Source: Ganoderma boninense (taxonomy: Eukaryota; Basidiomycota; Agaricomycetes; Polyporales; Polyporaceae). Taken from it: DNA of 64,000 nucleotides. Below, piece after piece: positions 25,317 through 38,834 of the stretch. The notes under the pieces were generated by a model. It saw only the letters and a list, made by a program, of their open reading frames with translations, did no database searches and was not told the DNA's origin. Position 1 is the stretch's first letter; the number at the start of each line of letters is the position of its first letter. The position numbers were made by a program, and so were the translations under genes. The stretch lies in NCBI GenBank assembly GCA_002900995.3, contig CM035313.1, positions 2,976,001-3,040,000 on the forward strand, in the 5' to 3' direction.

Positions 25317-27402
25317 TTGGCTGGTCCGGCAGCTGGAGAAGGCAAAGAACCTTCCTACGGCAGCTATTTGAGGAGACGACGCATGCGGTATCATGCTTCG
25401 ATACCACCTGACACTACCCGACGGCTGACGTCTCAGACATACGGGCATCGCGGATGGACAGTGGGGCGTCCGAGGCGAGTGCGAGAGTAGTCTTGGCGTG
25501 GATGATGTGGAGCAACCGCACAGCTTCAGCAGGGACGGACGAGTGAACAGGCTTGGAAAAGGGTAGATCATTTGGCGTTCACAGCCGTACGATGATCCAT
25601 CGGCCTCTGGTTAGAAGCGGATGATGAGCGTTGCTGGGAAACACGTGCGTTGAGCACCTGGTGGACACTGTCAGTTTGGCTGAGAAACATAGGGTGGGAT
25701 GTCATACAACGCATTTGTGGCATTCCCATGAGAAGAACTCACCTTCTAGTTCGTGTGCCGTGGGAACCGGGAGCCATCTCGGATTGTGCATCCTTTTCGG
25801 CGGAGTCTAGCCAACACCGACGATAGCGACGGTAACAGCGAGCACAGGACCTCAAGCGCTGTTCAGGCTCTCAAGTTGAAGCTTCCGCATCCGGCTCGGC
25901 TAAGGGTGCCGTGACGACGATTCACGACACGTGTTCTTCAGGAGCGCGCGCGCGAGTGCGCGAGGGCGCGCTGTATCAGTATGTCGACGCTCGCACGGCA
26001 AGCGGCGAAGTTTGTCGTAGCTGTGAGCTCGCACGAGACTAGCGAAGGTGCTGCTTGACTGATGAGGAAGCTGGTATTCATTGGCTAAGCCCGGCTCTTC
26101 AGGGGCACGGCCGCTAGGCGAAATGGTGGCCTTGTTTTTGGAAGGATCTGCGCTGTTTTAGCAAAACTACGAGCTGCACCCATTCACAATTGCTTGCAAA
26201 ACGATAGTCGTCTTCGAAAAAATCCTGTTCAGCTTGGTTAGCTTGCTGACGCTGATGCCTCCTGAAGAAGCTCGGCATGACCCATGCCGAGGCAAGCTGG
26301 GAACAGACAGGTGCGCTCGCACCGAGCGCACAGTCGAAATATGTATGCAGTCCAGGCAACGATAGTGGGGAACAGCACTTGGGGTCTTTGGATCGAACAG
26401 AAAGGGAATGCGTCGGAATCCTCGTGCAGAACGACTAGACTTCCGCGACGCACTGCGTGGAACTCACTTGCGAGAGAACATATGCCTTGAACTCATCCAA
26501 TAGCTCAACCACGTTCAGTTTCCTTGGCAGACCGATGGGCTACGACCGTTCCCAACGTGAGCCAACACATAATGACAGTCGAAGCGAAAACGCGCACCTA
26601 GTTATTCTTCGTCACAACCTCCCAGTCGTCCACTAATCGCACCTTCAGCAGCTCCGGAACGCTGAGCTATCATTATGAATAATGAAAACAGCTGTAGCCT
26701 GTAAGTAACTACAAGAGACGCCCTCGCATCGCTCCGGCAGACTTAAGACTGACATGGACATTCAGATGGTGCGCATGTACTAGTAGCTGATGGGACCGAT
26801 TGGGGAAATGACCATTAGTAAATACTGTGATTGAGTGGAGGAGAGGGCAATTTCCTGGTGACCTTAGCAAACGTAATGTCTTCGCAATGGTCAAGGTCAT
26901 CGTGGAGCAGCTTATCACGGGTTGGACTGGTAGATGTGCAGCTCAGGCGCAAGGCTGACTGGGTAATGGAGGTGCTGAATGGTGGTCGCGTAGAGATTGA
27001 ACCACGTTGAGATCGGAAGAAGTTCGAAGGAGGAACAATCTTAGAGACGGAGACCTGGGTGGCGGCTACACGGACAGGACGAAGGCTCAATCAAGATCGT
27101 GACCAGCGGTGCAAGATGAGGCGTGAGGCGTGAGGATGGGAGGTTGACCAACGACCAACTGTTCGTCAGGAGCACTGCGCGCGCGTAGAGGACTTTACGA
27201 AGCTGATGATGGCTTGGGGTAAAACATAGGCGTGAGGTTGAGAAGCCAATGGGCCTATTGCAGGCAGGCTGCGGGCGGGCGCAAGGGAGAGACGAGCTCG
27301 AGGACCACACGACGAGGACCTCCGATTAAGCGGCTCCGCAAACAGATCGAAATGCGGCCAAATAATACCAGGTTTCTTTAACTAATGACAATACAGTACA
27401 AC
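25317..27402. other. Gene-free interval left of the TIR element
   Basis: No frame with a recognisable motif was found on either strand and no tandem repeat stands out. Confidence 0.5.
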
Positions 27403-27850
27403 TGGATGACTTCCCGTAAGAATCTACGGCTCTGGGGCGTCCGTAGATCACTTTTGATGCAGGAGCGGAGCTTGATCTATGCTAAGGATCTTAGTCGCTC
27501 GAGCATTTCTTACGAGCGCCTATGGTCATGGACATCACTTACCTCAGCAGACAGGCGCACCCAATTTGGAAGGGAGTTGACAGTTTCTTGATGCCAACAG
27601 GATTACTAATGATACATCCTTCCTTTTGAAGTGTGTTCGAGCTTTAGCGAGGCATCTACGGACGTCTTTAAGTCTGGAAGGGGGGGTCGACCCCCCCTTC
27701 TAGATTTTGGGCGCTTGGTGCATCTACGGACGTCGGTCTCTGGAGCGGAGTCTGTATCGCACTCGGCATCTCGGCGGATAGGTCAGATTTCACATCTACG
27801 AGCAACTACGGACGTTGGGACGTCCGTAGATTCTTACGGGAAGTCATCCA
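27403..27850. mobile_element. 448-bp non-autonomous DNA transposon-like element with 27-bp perfect TIRs
   Basis: Positions 27403-27429 and 27824-27850 are perfect inverted repeats beginning TGGATGACTTCCCGTAAG. The 9-bp word CTACGGACG, in either orientation, recurs inside at about 27438, 27656, 27724, 27806 and 27821, as sub-terminal transposase-binding sites often do. No transposase frame is present. A target-site duplication is not clear from the flanks, so the superfamily cannot be named. It lies about 400 nt upstream of the NAD kinase gene. Confidence 0.85.
27677..27700. repeat. Perfect 24-bp palindrome with G7/C7 arms
   Basis: GAA, seven G, TCGA, seven C, TTC. It sits inside the TIR element and would extrude as a very stable hairpin. 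Confidence 0.9.
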
Positions 27851-28143
27851 CTTGCTTTAAGCGGGGTTATTAGCCGCCTTTAAAAGTTTGTTACATCAGT
27901 AAGGCGGCGTTTAGAGGGGACTAGAAAGTCGGATTAGGCGGATTAGATGATGCGATAAGTGTGAGATAAGCGATGACGGAGGGATTGGACCAATCGGCGG
28001 CGGCGGCTGGCGTCCTGAATTCGGATGAAGTCTTGAGACGATGGGCAGTCTGTTGAACGTGCAACGCCGTCTCCGGCGCCGCGCTGTTGTCTGGACAACA
28101 TCGTTTGCCCTCGCTTTTACGTTGGACGTCCTCTAGCGGCCTT

Positions 28144-28149
28144 TATATA
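28144..28149 (+). promoter_or_regulatory. TATA box of the NAD kinase gene
   Basis: TATATA lies 107 nt before the ATG at 28251, followed by a pyrimidine-rich leader. Confidence 0.55.
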
Positions 28150-28250
28150 CACTCCGAAGTAGCCCACTGCGACTCTCTCCTAAGCTCTAGCCTCTCCATT
28201 CCCTCCGCCTTGGCAATCCTCTCTCACGCTGACTCATCTGGGCCCCTGCG

Positions 28251-31200
28251 ATGCAGTCCCCCGACACTGAGACGTTTGTGACGCCACCGACCACACCTGC
28301 GATGCCCGACATCCTTGCCGACGCCCGACCTTCACTCTCGCGACGATCCAGCCGCCCGTCCAACCTCCACATCATGCACGACTCCTCCGACTGGACGCCC
28401 AACCTCGTTCTTGACCCTCAGCAATCTCCGGAGCTCGCTGTGGGTGCGAAAGGCCGATCGGGTACACCAATCTCGACTGCGTCCACGTTGGTCAACGGCA
28501 CTACCAAGGCGAATGGCATTGCCGTCCCCCACGACGGGTCTTCGGCCGTCGGAAACACGCCTACAATTACCCATCACTCCCCCCCGCAGCTCGCTCCCAT
28601 CGCCTCTCCCTGTTTTGTCCACTCCAACCTTCAAGGCGAGTCCCTCATGGGCCGCCTCCGCTCGATTTCGCCGCACCCCAATCACATCGAGCGCAGCGCG
28701 CGAGAAGAGAAATACACCTACCCCGATGGCACTGTGTCCGACTACAGCGACGGAGAAGACGAGGAGGATCGCGCGTACGCACGCAGCTTCACGAAAGAGC
28801 TCGCGGAGACGGCGGTCAGCGTCCGGGAAATGAGCAAAAAGCTTGGTTCGTAGTCGTCGTCTTGCTTCTATACCCCCACCCCTATCCCTCCTTGGCTTGC
28901 GCGCGATGCATTTCGCCCTCGCCCCGAGGCCCGATTCTCATACCGCATCCAGGTCGCAGACGCGTTCAGTCAAACATCCAGAGCGTGCTCATCGTGACCA
29001 AGGCTCGCGACAACCGCCTTATCAAGCTCACCCGCGAGCTCGCCATCTACCTCATGAAGAAGAAGGGGGACAAGGATCGTGGAATGATTGTGTAAGTCGT
29101 CGCTATTGAAGCCGCCGTCCGGGGAAGCGAGGATGCTGACTGTATGCGCGCGCCGCGAAGGTACGTCGACGCCCAGCTCAAAACCTCTCGGCGATTCGAC
29201 GCGGCCGGCCTTGCCCATGAACACCCAGAGTTCTTTGTTGCGTTCCCAAAACGCCGCACATCAAGCTCGTCGTCTCTACACTTGGCAATGACCAAAGTGC
29301 AGACTGATCACCAACCGCCGGCGGAGGGTCAGCTACGCTACTGGACGGCCGAGATGTGCAACAAGAGCCCGCATCTCTTCGATTTCGTGGTCACGGTGAG
29401 TTTGTTTACGTCGGTGAGGGTCGCAATATGGTCATTGACACACTATATGCATTCCAGCTTGGTGGTGACGGCACAGTGCTCTTCACTTCATGGCTCTTTC
29501 AGCGCATCGTGCCCCCCGTGCTCCCCTTCGCGCTCGGCTCGCTCGGTTTCCTCACCAACTTCGACTTCGCGGACCACAAGAAGGTGATGGACAGCGCGAT
29601 CGATGAGGGTGTTCGCGTCAACCTGCGCATGCGGTTTACATGCACCGTCTACCGCGCGATCTCGCCCGAGAAGAACTCCAACACGCTTCGCGCGATCAAG
29701 AGGGGCGACACGGGCGAAATCCTGATGCGCAACCTCGAGGACCTCGGATGGGAGGCCCTCGAGAGCGGAGTGATATCTACAGGCAGGCGTGGTGCGAAGG
29801 ACAAGGAGATCATGTGTTTTTCGACAAGACCAGTGGAGTCCTTCGAGGTGCTGAACGATCTGGTGGTCGATCGGGGACCAAGCCCATACGTCAGCTTGCT
29901 GGAGTTGTTTGGTGAGCACCGTCGTCCCATGCTCTTTCGACCCCTCTCATGCCGGGGTTTGTAGGCGACGAGCATCACCTCACAACTGTGCAAGCCGACG
30001 GCTTGTGCGTCTCCACGCCTACGGGTTCTACAGCTTATTCAGTGAGTGATAATCCCTCAAAGCGGAGTTATCGGGTGCTTATCATCCACCAGTTATCGGC
30101 CGGAGGCTCCCTCGTACATCCCGAGATTCCGGCGATGCTCATTACTCCTCTCTGTCCTCACACGTTATCATTCCGTCCCATGCTCCTTCCTGATACCATG
30201 GAACTGCGTATATGCGTTCCATTCAACTCACGCAGCACTGCCTGGGCCTCATTTGACGGTCGTGGGCGTGTTGAACTGAAACGTACGTCTGCCAGTCCTG
30301 CATACGTTTGCATGTATTGACTCGTGGCTTGCAGAGGGCGATCATATCAAGGTCACGGCGTCGCAATATCCATTCCCGACCGTTTGTGCCGAATCTCAAT
30401 CGCGCGACTGGTTCCACTCGATCTCGCGAACATTGAAGTGGAACGAGCGCGAACGTCAGAAGTCATTCGTCGTCGTCGAGGAGAGTCCACGACAATCGCG
30501 CAAACTTACGAGGGAAGGCAAACACCCCGACGGCGAGACGCCTACCGCCAAACGACATAACGAGACACCTAAGATGTCAGCACCCTCTCCAAAAGAACTC
30601 GACGAAAAGGACGAAGACTCGGATGAGGAGGAGGAAGACGAGAAGTTCGATATCGACGACCTCTCCTCGACCGAGTCGCCTACCGCCGTCTCTGGAACGT
30701 CCAAGCGCGTCAGTCCACGAGAAGTCAGGTTCCAAGACCAAGAGAAGACGGGGCGCGAAGACCAGAACACCGCCCAGGCAGCGGCCGAGAACGCCGCGCA
30801 CCACCTCGCGCGGGGCAACGCCTACCTGTTCGCCACGATCGGCGCGACCCCAAGCTCGGGCCTCAAGTCCGGCGTGGACACGCCCGACCGCTTCGCGGGC
30901 CCGCACCCGCACCCGCCGCGCGTGTCGTCGCGCCATGTGCAGTTCCGCACGTCGTCAGCATCCTCCTCCTCCTCCTCTTCTTCCCCGTCCACGGACACAT
31001 TCTCTGACGCGCATCTCCGCGGCGACAGGGGCGAGCGTGATGACATTCACAGCCCCCGCGCCGCGCATCACAGCCACCGCGTGCGCATCCCGCTCGACCG
31101 CGACATCGAGGTCGAGAGCCTGCGCACGCCGACGTCGACCGAGCGCCCCTCGTTGCGGGCGCACAGGAGCCGCACACGCAGCCGCTCGCGCTCGCGCGAT

Positions 31201-31299
31201 CCGGGGCGCCGGCGTTTCGCGGTCCGCGGCCATGACGAGAGCGACAGCGCGGCGAGCGATAACGAGACAGACCCTGAAACGGCTGTGCTCGTGTATTGA
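28251..31299 (+). CDS. NAD(H) kinase with long disordered C-terminal tail
   Basis: Seven exons (28251-28845, 28953-29091, 29161-29395, 29458-29911, 29965-30041, 30093-30282, 30335-31299) give 2655 nt and 884 residues. The protein phosphorylates NAD to NADP using ATP. Kinase hallmarks are [10 protein letters not shown] (GGDGT at about 325-329), [23 protein letters not shown] and [14 protein letters not shown] (about 492-504). About 200 N-terminal residues are Ser/Pro-rich. The C-terminal 280 residues after [11 protein letters not shown] are acidic, then Ser- and Arg-rich, and end [16 protein letters not shown]; yeast enzymes lack such a length of tail. The tail is continuous in the last exon and may be regulatory. 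The enzyme would supply cytosolic NADPH, for example for P450 reductase. The ATG at 28251 has a TATA box at a fitting distance. Confidence 0.95.
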
Positions 31300-31783
31300 G
31301 CTGTCGCTCATTAGGTTTGCTGCTCTCTCTTCCTCTCGTTTTGTTTGCTCGTCGTTGTCATTTTCGCTTTCCTTTTTTTTTCTACAGATTTGGAAGTCAT
31401 AATGCAGCTACTGCCAGTGGCTGATTTCGCCCTTTAATGTTCTTTCGGAGATCGTTTGCGGGGGATACTAACTAGACACAATTGCAAACTTGGATGTATG
31501 AGGAGGAGAGCCGTTTCTTCTAGGTACGACCGGTTACGTTCACAGTTACGTTTGACGAAGAAGACACAAACACCAAATGGCCTTGTATTTATATTCATAT
31601 TCCTGGCTAGCATACAAAGAAACAAATGTCACTGGCGAGCAGAAGTCTGCGCCAGCTCCTCTGCAATAATGTTGCGAGGTTGGAATGTGTATATATGTAA
31701 CTTATTGCCGTAGACTGTCAGGGCACATCACTACAAATCCGAGTACTTCTTACCACCCTTCCCCGCTTGTGCTTGTTGTTGGC
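31300..31783. other. Convergent intergenic spacer
   Basis: The 3' ends of NAD kinase (+) and the queuosine salvage gene (-) face each other here. A T-rich run follows the NAD kinase stop at 31370-31381. Nothing else is seen. Confidence 0.6.
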
Positions 31784-33422
31784 TCAGAAGTAGGCCGTCT
31801 TCCTCAGCGCGAATCGCTCGAGCTTCCGGTAGTCGGGGCGATCTTTCGCCACCGCCCAGATCCACGCATCCAGCTCCGGCAGCGTGATGCTCTTCATCCA
31901 CGACAGGTCCTGGTCCTCCGCCGCACCGCTCACGTCGAGCGTCTTGGCCTGCTCGACTATCAGCTCGCACGCGTCGATCGCCGCGGCGCGAAGGACGTAT
32001 GCCTGCTCGACTGTCAAGAGCGGGCCCTCCGTCGGGACCGACTTGATCTTGGCAACGACAGGCTCTTCGGGCTGGGCGGCTGCGAGAAGCCCTTCGAGGC
32101 GGTCGGCGTTCTGAGCGTCGGGGAAGAGCTGGGGCAGCCCGAGGGATGCGTCGGCGGTGCTCAGGTCGATCACGCCGAGATGGATGAGGAGGGACGGGAT
32201 GACGTTGTCGGAGAAGATGGGGAGGTGGTCTGTGCGGGGAACGGGCACCGCTGGGGTGTCGGATTTGCCGAAGCGGAGGGCGATGGCGTGCAGGGTGAGC
32301 AGTGCCTTTTTGAAGCAGTATACGGCTGGGGGCGATGAAATAAATCAGCATCCGGCTCTTTTTTTTTTAAAAAAAAAAAAACTCAGGCTCTGCGGTCCTC
32401 ACGTTGACCATACACGAGAGCCATATCGCGGAATCCGGGGATGGCACGCACGAGCTGAAACACCACGTCGCCATGAGTCCTGCGAGCATGCACAAACCGC
32501 GTCCCGGATCACTTACTCTTTCCACTACGATCTCGCACTCATCGCCGCCGGCGTTCTTGGCCTTCTCGCCTTCCGTCAACGCCTCGAGCACAAAGCTGCC
32601 AAGATCCGGGTATCCCCCGCTGATCAAGGCTTCCCCAGTCTCGTTCAGCGTCTTCGCAATGATCTGGACGATCTCCCAGACAGGCCCGCCCAGCTCCCCC
32701 AACGGTCACGCCTGGGATCGTTTCGTGTGGCCGCTCCACATGGATCGAGTGCGTAACGCGCATGAGGTCGCGACGGCAGTGGGCGTGATCTCCTTCATGC
32801 CGCGGGCGGAGAAGTAGTCCTCTGCGCCGGTGGAGGACGTGATGTACGCGGCGAAGATGAAGGCGCGGATGTTGTCGAACGCGCCGCGTCCCGTGGCGAT
32901 GTGGAGGGGCACGCGATAGCCGGAAGCGATGTTCAGGAGGGAGAGCACCGAGAGGACGTTTAGCTCCTCCTTAGGGGAGCTGAAGTTGAGCGGCATCGCC
33001 ATGCCGTGAGCGACGCGGAGACGTTGGAAGGTGCCCGTGAAGGCGGGAGAAAGCAGGAACCGTTTGATGGACTGTTCACTGACCTGCGGGGAGTAAGACA
33101 GTGGTTAGAATAAGTGTCGGGTTTGTGAAACGCGACACCATGGACCTGAAGAAATCACAGTGTCTCTGAAAATGACAGGTCGTACGCTCAATCCAGGTTT
33201 CATATGCCTCAGGCATTGAGTTAGCCTGGCTGCGAGAAAAATGGCCAATTGCATTCATAATCATGGAGCATTCAGTCTCCCTCTAGGCAAATACATCAAC
33301 ACAAGCCTGCTTACATTGATATTAGCTTTCTCCCGTGCAGCTCTTGAGGATTTTCGCACGGCTTTGAGGTACTCTCCATGGGGAGGATAAGGGATCGACT
33401 CTGAGAGCTCAGACGATGGCAT
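31784..33422 (-). CDS. Queuosine salvage protein (DUF2419 / queuosine 5'-phosphate N-glycosylase family), with two frame breaks
   Basis: Exons 33315-33422, 32539-33083, 32403-32479 and 31784-32325 total 1272 nt (about 423 residues). Family blocks seen are LNFSSPKEELNVLSVLSLLN, SGYRVPLHIATGRGAFDNIR, IPGVTVG, FQLVRAIPGFRDMALVYGQ, DHLPIFSDNVIPSLLIHLGV, EQAYVLRAAAIDACELIV and PELDAWIWAVAKDRPDYRKL. Known members release queuine from salvaged queuosine nucleotides so that it can be put into tRNA. In exon 2 the segment RVTHSIHVERPHETIPGVTVG is out of frame with both sides: one base is missing near 32768-32775 and one is extra in the C5 run at 32696-32700. The two changes cancel. Without them the frame stops at about 32706. 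The second intron needs the donor GTGCGA at 32538 to keep frame. Confidence 0.87.
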
Positions 33423-33841
33423 CCTCGAGGTATTTACAGCAGTAGCGGGCACTATGCATTGGTGTAAACCGTGTTTTGTCTGTTGAGACACGATACAATT
33501 ACTTACCGACGCTTATAAAATGGCCTGCGTTCTTCCGTCCTCAACTTGAGGATCACTGACTTGGCGGAGGCCAAGTTCAATCATATGGACCGAAAGCGCC
33601 CATTCGGACGGCCGGGATTTCCGACCCGTGCCCAATTTGGCAGTTGTTCAAGTTCAGACGCAGATGGGTTGTAACGTTCTCTCAAAACCGAGATCCATTG
33701 ATCCACTGATCTTTAACGTATAATCACTCTGTATTTACCATGAGAAGGCAGTATATAGCTTCGAAGATCACTGAAACCAGCACGACTACCTCAGAATTCT
33801 CCTCAAACCCGACTCACAACAAGTTGAATTGTTGGTGGAGC

Positions 33842-35513
<1,672 letters not shown>

Positions 35514-35585
35514 GGCAGAGCGAAGAGGAGGAGATAAGTCGGTGAACTGGGTGTTCTGAGGTCCGTCCCACTTCGACGAGCAGGC

Positions 35586-35591
35586 TTTATA
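35586..35591 (-). promoter_or_regulatory. TATA box of the peroxidase gene
   Basis: The minus strand reads GGTATAAAGCC, 73 nt before the ATG at 35513. Confidence 0.65.
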
Positions 35592-37303
35592 CCTAACCAC
35601 CTCGAGTTGCATCGCAGATGAGAGCCGTGTTGAGGGTATGGGCCAATCGTTGTGCCAATATTCCGAACATGCGAACCGCCTCCACAGGGCAAACGACTGA
35701 AGAGCTACTTCGGTCGCCTTGCGAGCCTATGGCGGCTCAGAATGCGCCGCCGCACTGCGGGCGTTCTCAGAGTGGTTGCTCGGCTGCGCCTCAGATGAGA
35801 ATCCCGTATCCCGTACCACACGATCAAGTTTAACCGTCCCGCTGGATCTGCGGGCATGCACACGCTGGGTGGGGGAGAGCAAGGTCACCAGTGAGAGCTT
35901 GCCCATAACCTGAGGGGGTGATCCATGGCCCTGGACTGCTGTAATGAATAAGCGCATTGTAGGACAACTGAAGAGAGAACGACAAGGTCCCATACCAGAG
36001 AGTCGGGGACGGGTCTGACCCAGGGGGCTGCGGACGGAGACATCGGAAGACTCATTCCTCAATATCGCCCAGCGGTGGCTCCAGCTAATACTGAGTCCGA
36101 GATGCCTACCGTCCTCCGTGCATTCCAACACGCATCCAATATCATGTATCGTGCAAGCTTGGGGGGAAGAACTTAGATGGATATAACTCGTGGCTTTGTG
36201 CTGCCTACGAGACGCATGATCGCAACGCCAAAACTCACCACAAAGACAAGCTCCACCACCTCTCCCATGGTCTCGTTTGAGCCCTGGTTTGCGGTACTCG
36301 GGACAGTAAGATCACCGCTGCTGTGGGTATGGAACCCGACATAGCCGGCACTAGCTCGCCCTGTGGTATCAGAGGGCGCGGTGAAAATGGAAGCAGCCTA
36401 GGCGACCAGTAATAGAGGCCGCAAAGATCGAATATGACATACCAAATACTGCAGCGGGACCGAAGGTCGGCGTAAGCTTTACTTTCTTCTCTGTCCTTGA
36501 GCCTTGACCCGCTTGACTTGATGTATCGTCCGCCTCCGCGGCGAGACTGTCAATGCTACATTATGGATGTCACAACATTATAATAAGCATGAAGACACCG
36601 ACCGGTTTCCAATGAGAGTCACAACATGGTCTGCGATGATAAGGCGAGCTGCCCACGTCGTATGGCGAGGGGTTAGAGCGTGGTGTTATTTCAGGCGCTT
36701 CGTTCGCACGACCTCGTATGTTGCGTTCTATAAGTAACCACGAATACCGATTATTCTTAGCACTGGCAGGTCCAGGCTGTAAACAGACAGCAGAGGACAG
36801 GGCATAGAAATTCACGTACCCTCGCTCGGCCTTGACCCGTGCTTGAGACTCAAACAAGCTATCAAAACCCTTCGAACCGCTGGCTCATGTCTCATTGGAG
36901 TACAGGCGAACCACCTGGCAGTCCTGTGCTCTACCTGAGATGGCACGGTAAATTTAGATATCTCAACGTAGGTTGTTTTGGGAGCAGAATGCTTTGCTCG
37001 AAACAAACAGTCAGCCAATTATAACTTCATTCAGTGGACCTTAAGCAAGGTACTCACCATGATATTTTTATCACCTTGTCGAAACCCACGACATAAGTAA
37101 GGGACGTGGAATTTCGCTGCTGACGAAGACAGTCTCGAAACGACCATTTCGACACGCATATCGGAGTTTACCGAGACTATGCGCATACGAAGTCGCGAAA
37201 GGAATCAATGCAGCCATCCATCGTCCCAGGAGTGCGCAGTAGCATACATCCAACAATAGAAAATACAGAAGTACTCTAGACCGATCAACGACGTACCAAC
37301 GAA
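35592..37303. other. Intergenic, peroxidase promoter side to ferrochelatase 3' end
   Basis: No recognisable coding region on either strand in 1.7 kb. It should hold the upstream control region of the peroxidase gene, but I could not pick out confident metal- or xenobiotic-response elements. Confidence 0.5.
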
Positions 37304-38790
37304 CTACCGCCCTGCTCGAGCGAACCACCCCTTCTGCGCTCCACAGGTTGCATTGCTGCAACCGGGACACCGCAAGCCCATCTGGAGGGTGGTGGGCCCA
37401 ATCTTGCCTTTTGAGTAGTCCTTCAGATGAGACGCTGCGAGGTCGGCGAGCGCACGAATGAACACGGGGGACTCGTTCAAAGACTCTGCCCGGTGAACAT
37501 CGATGCCATGCTGCTCGAAACGTAAACGTAAACGAGGACACCCTTCCACCGGTCGGCGAGAAACACGCACCTCCCGCGCCTCCTTCGCGTACTCCAGGTC
37601 GAGCTCGTACAGCGTCTCGATATGGTCGCTGGTGAACGCGATAGGCACCAAGACAACCTGCTTCCGCCCCAGCCGCGCCAAGCCCTTCAGCGCCTCTCCC
37701 GTCTGCATGCCCATCCACGCGGACGGGCCGACTTGCGACTGCCACACGAGGCGGAAAGGGTTCGAGTGTCCCAGGCGATCCATTACGGCATTGACAGATG
37801 CCGACACCTCGAGGACGTATGGGTCCCCTCGGTTCACGACGGACATCGGGAGGGAATGCGCGGAGAAGAGAAGCACGACGTCGGACCTGTTCTCGGCAGG
37901 GAACTTCGCGAGCGCTCGCTCGATGTTCTGGGCGACCGCCTGCGGCACGCAGCGCAGCGTGCGCGAGGACATGCCAATGCCGTCAGCACTGCGGCGCCGT
38001 ATGTTTTACGCGGTCAACAAGAGCACGAACGCACCTCGATAAAGCCGGGGTGGGTACCCCACCGGTCGATTACGCTCCACTCTACCCCGTCCCCGACCTC
38101 TCCGGCCTTGCCCCGCCTGTACAGCTCATTGAGACTGCTCCCTGTCGTGCTGCAACTATACTGGGGGTATTGCGTAAACGCGACGGCACGCTTGACGCCG
38201 TCCACTTTCATTTGGCGCGCGGTCTCGTCGGTGAGGGGTTGCGCATAGCGGAACGCGACGTATGCTTTGTGGGGCGCCGTGGCAGGATGTAGTTCGTCGA
38301 GAATGGCCGCCATGCGCTCCCCCTGTATCTTCGTGTACTTCAGGATGGGTGAGCCGCCGCCAATGTCCTCATACTGCTTTTCGATTTGTGGGGTTCGACG
38401 CCTCGCGATGATGGGTGCAAGGATGGATTGGAAGGGAAGGGGGATGAGGTCTCCGTCCATGAAGAGGTTCTTGAGGAAGTCATGTGTCTCCGGCACCTGC
38501 CCAGGCTCGTCCATACGCCATGTCTAGCACTCGAAGCACGCGAGCACGCACCGTGGAGGGACCGCCCATGTTCAGCATCACAATCGCTGCGTTCCGACCA
38601 CGTCAGCTTCCCATAGCCACGTCAGACGGTCGTATATACCTGTCGGACTGATACGCTATGTCAGACATGCGCATACATCGACTTTGAACCCTCCTCACCT
38701 CTTCCCCACTGGCGGTGCAGTGTTCAACGTCGCCAGCGAACGCGTCAGGGTACGGGTGAGCGCCGTTGTGCGCTTTACGTGGGCGGCCAT
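37304..38790 (-). CDS. HEM15: Ferrochelatase, with an 8-nt micro-exon
   Basis: Six exons (38699-38790, 38640-38647, 38552-38586, 38035-38496, 37571-37939, 37304-37513) total 1176 nt and 391 residues. The enzyme inserts Fe(II) into protoporphyrin IX at the mitochondrial inner membrane. Seen motifs are SPTAIVMLNMGGPSTVPET, FTQYPQYSCSTTGSSLNELY, LLFSAHSLPMSVV with the catalytic His, and VPIAFTSDHIETLYELD. The C-terminal RCPGCSNATC gives three of the four [2Fe-2S] ligands found in animal and many fungal enzymes. The second exon, TCCGACAG, is needed to restore frame and supplies the SPT of the family motif. The last intron (37514-37570, 57 nt) has no stop and keeps frame, so it can be missed. The N-terminus is basic and hydroxylated, as for mitochondrial import. 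Confidence 0.95.
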
Positions 38791-38826
38791 GGCGGGAGTA
38801 CAATAACCTGAGAGACGAGACGAGAA

Positions 38827-38834
38827 GTATATAA
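38827..38834 (-). promoter_or_regulatory. Possible TATA box of ferrochelatase
   Basis: The minus strand reads ATTATATACT about 40 nt before the ATG at 38790. Confidence 0.4.
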
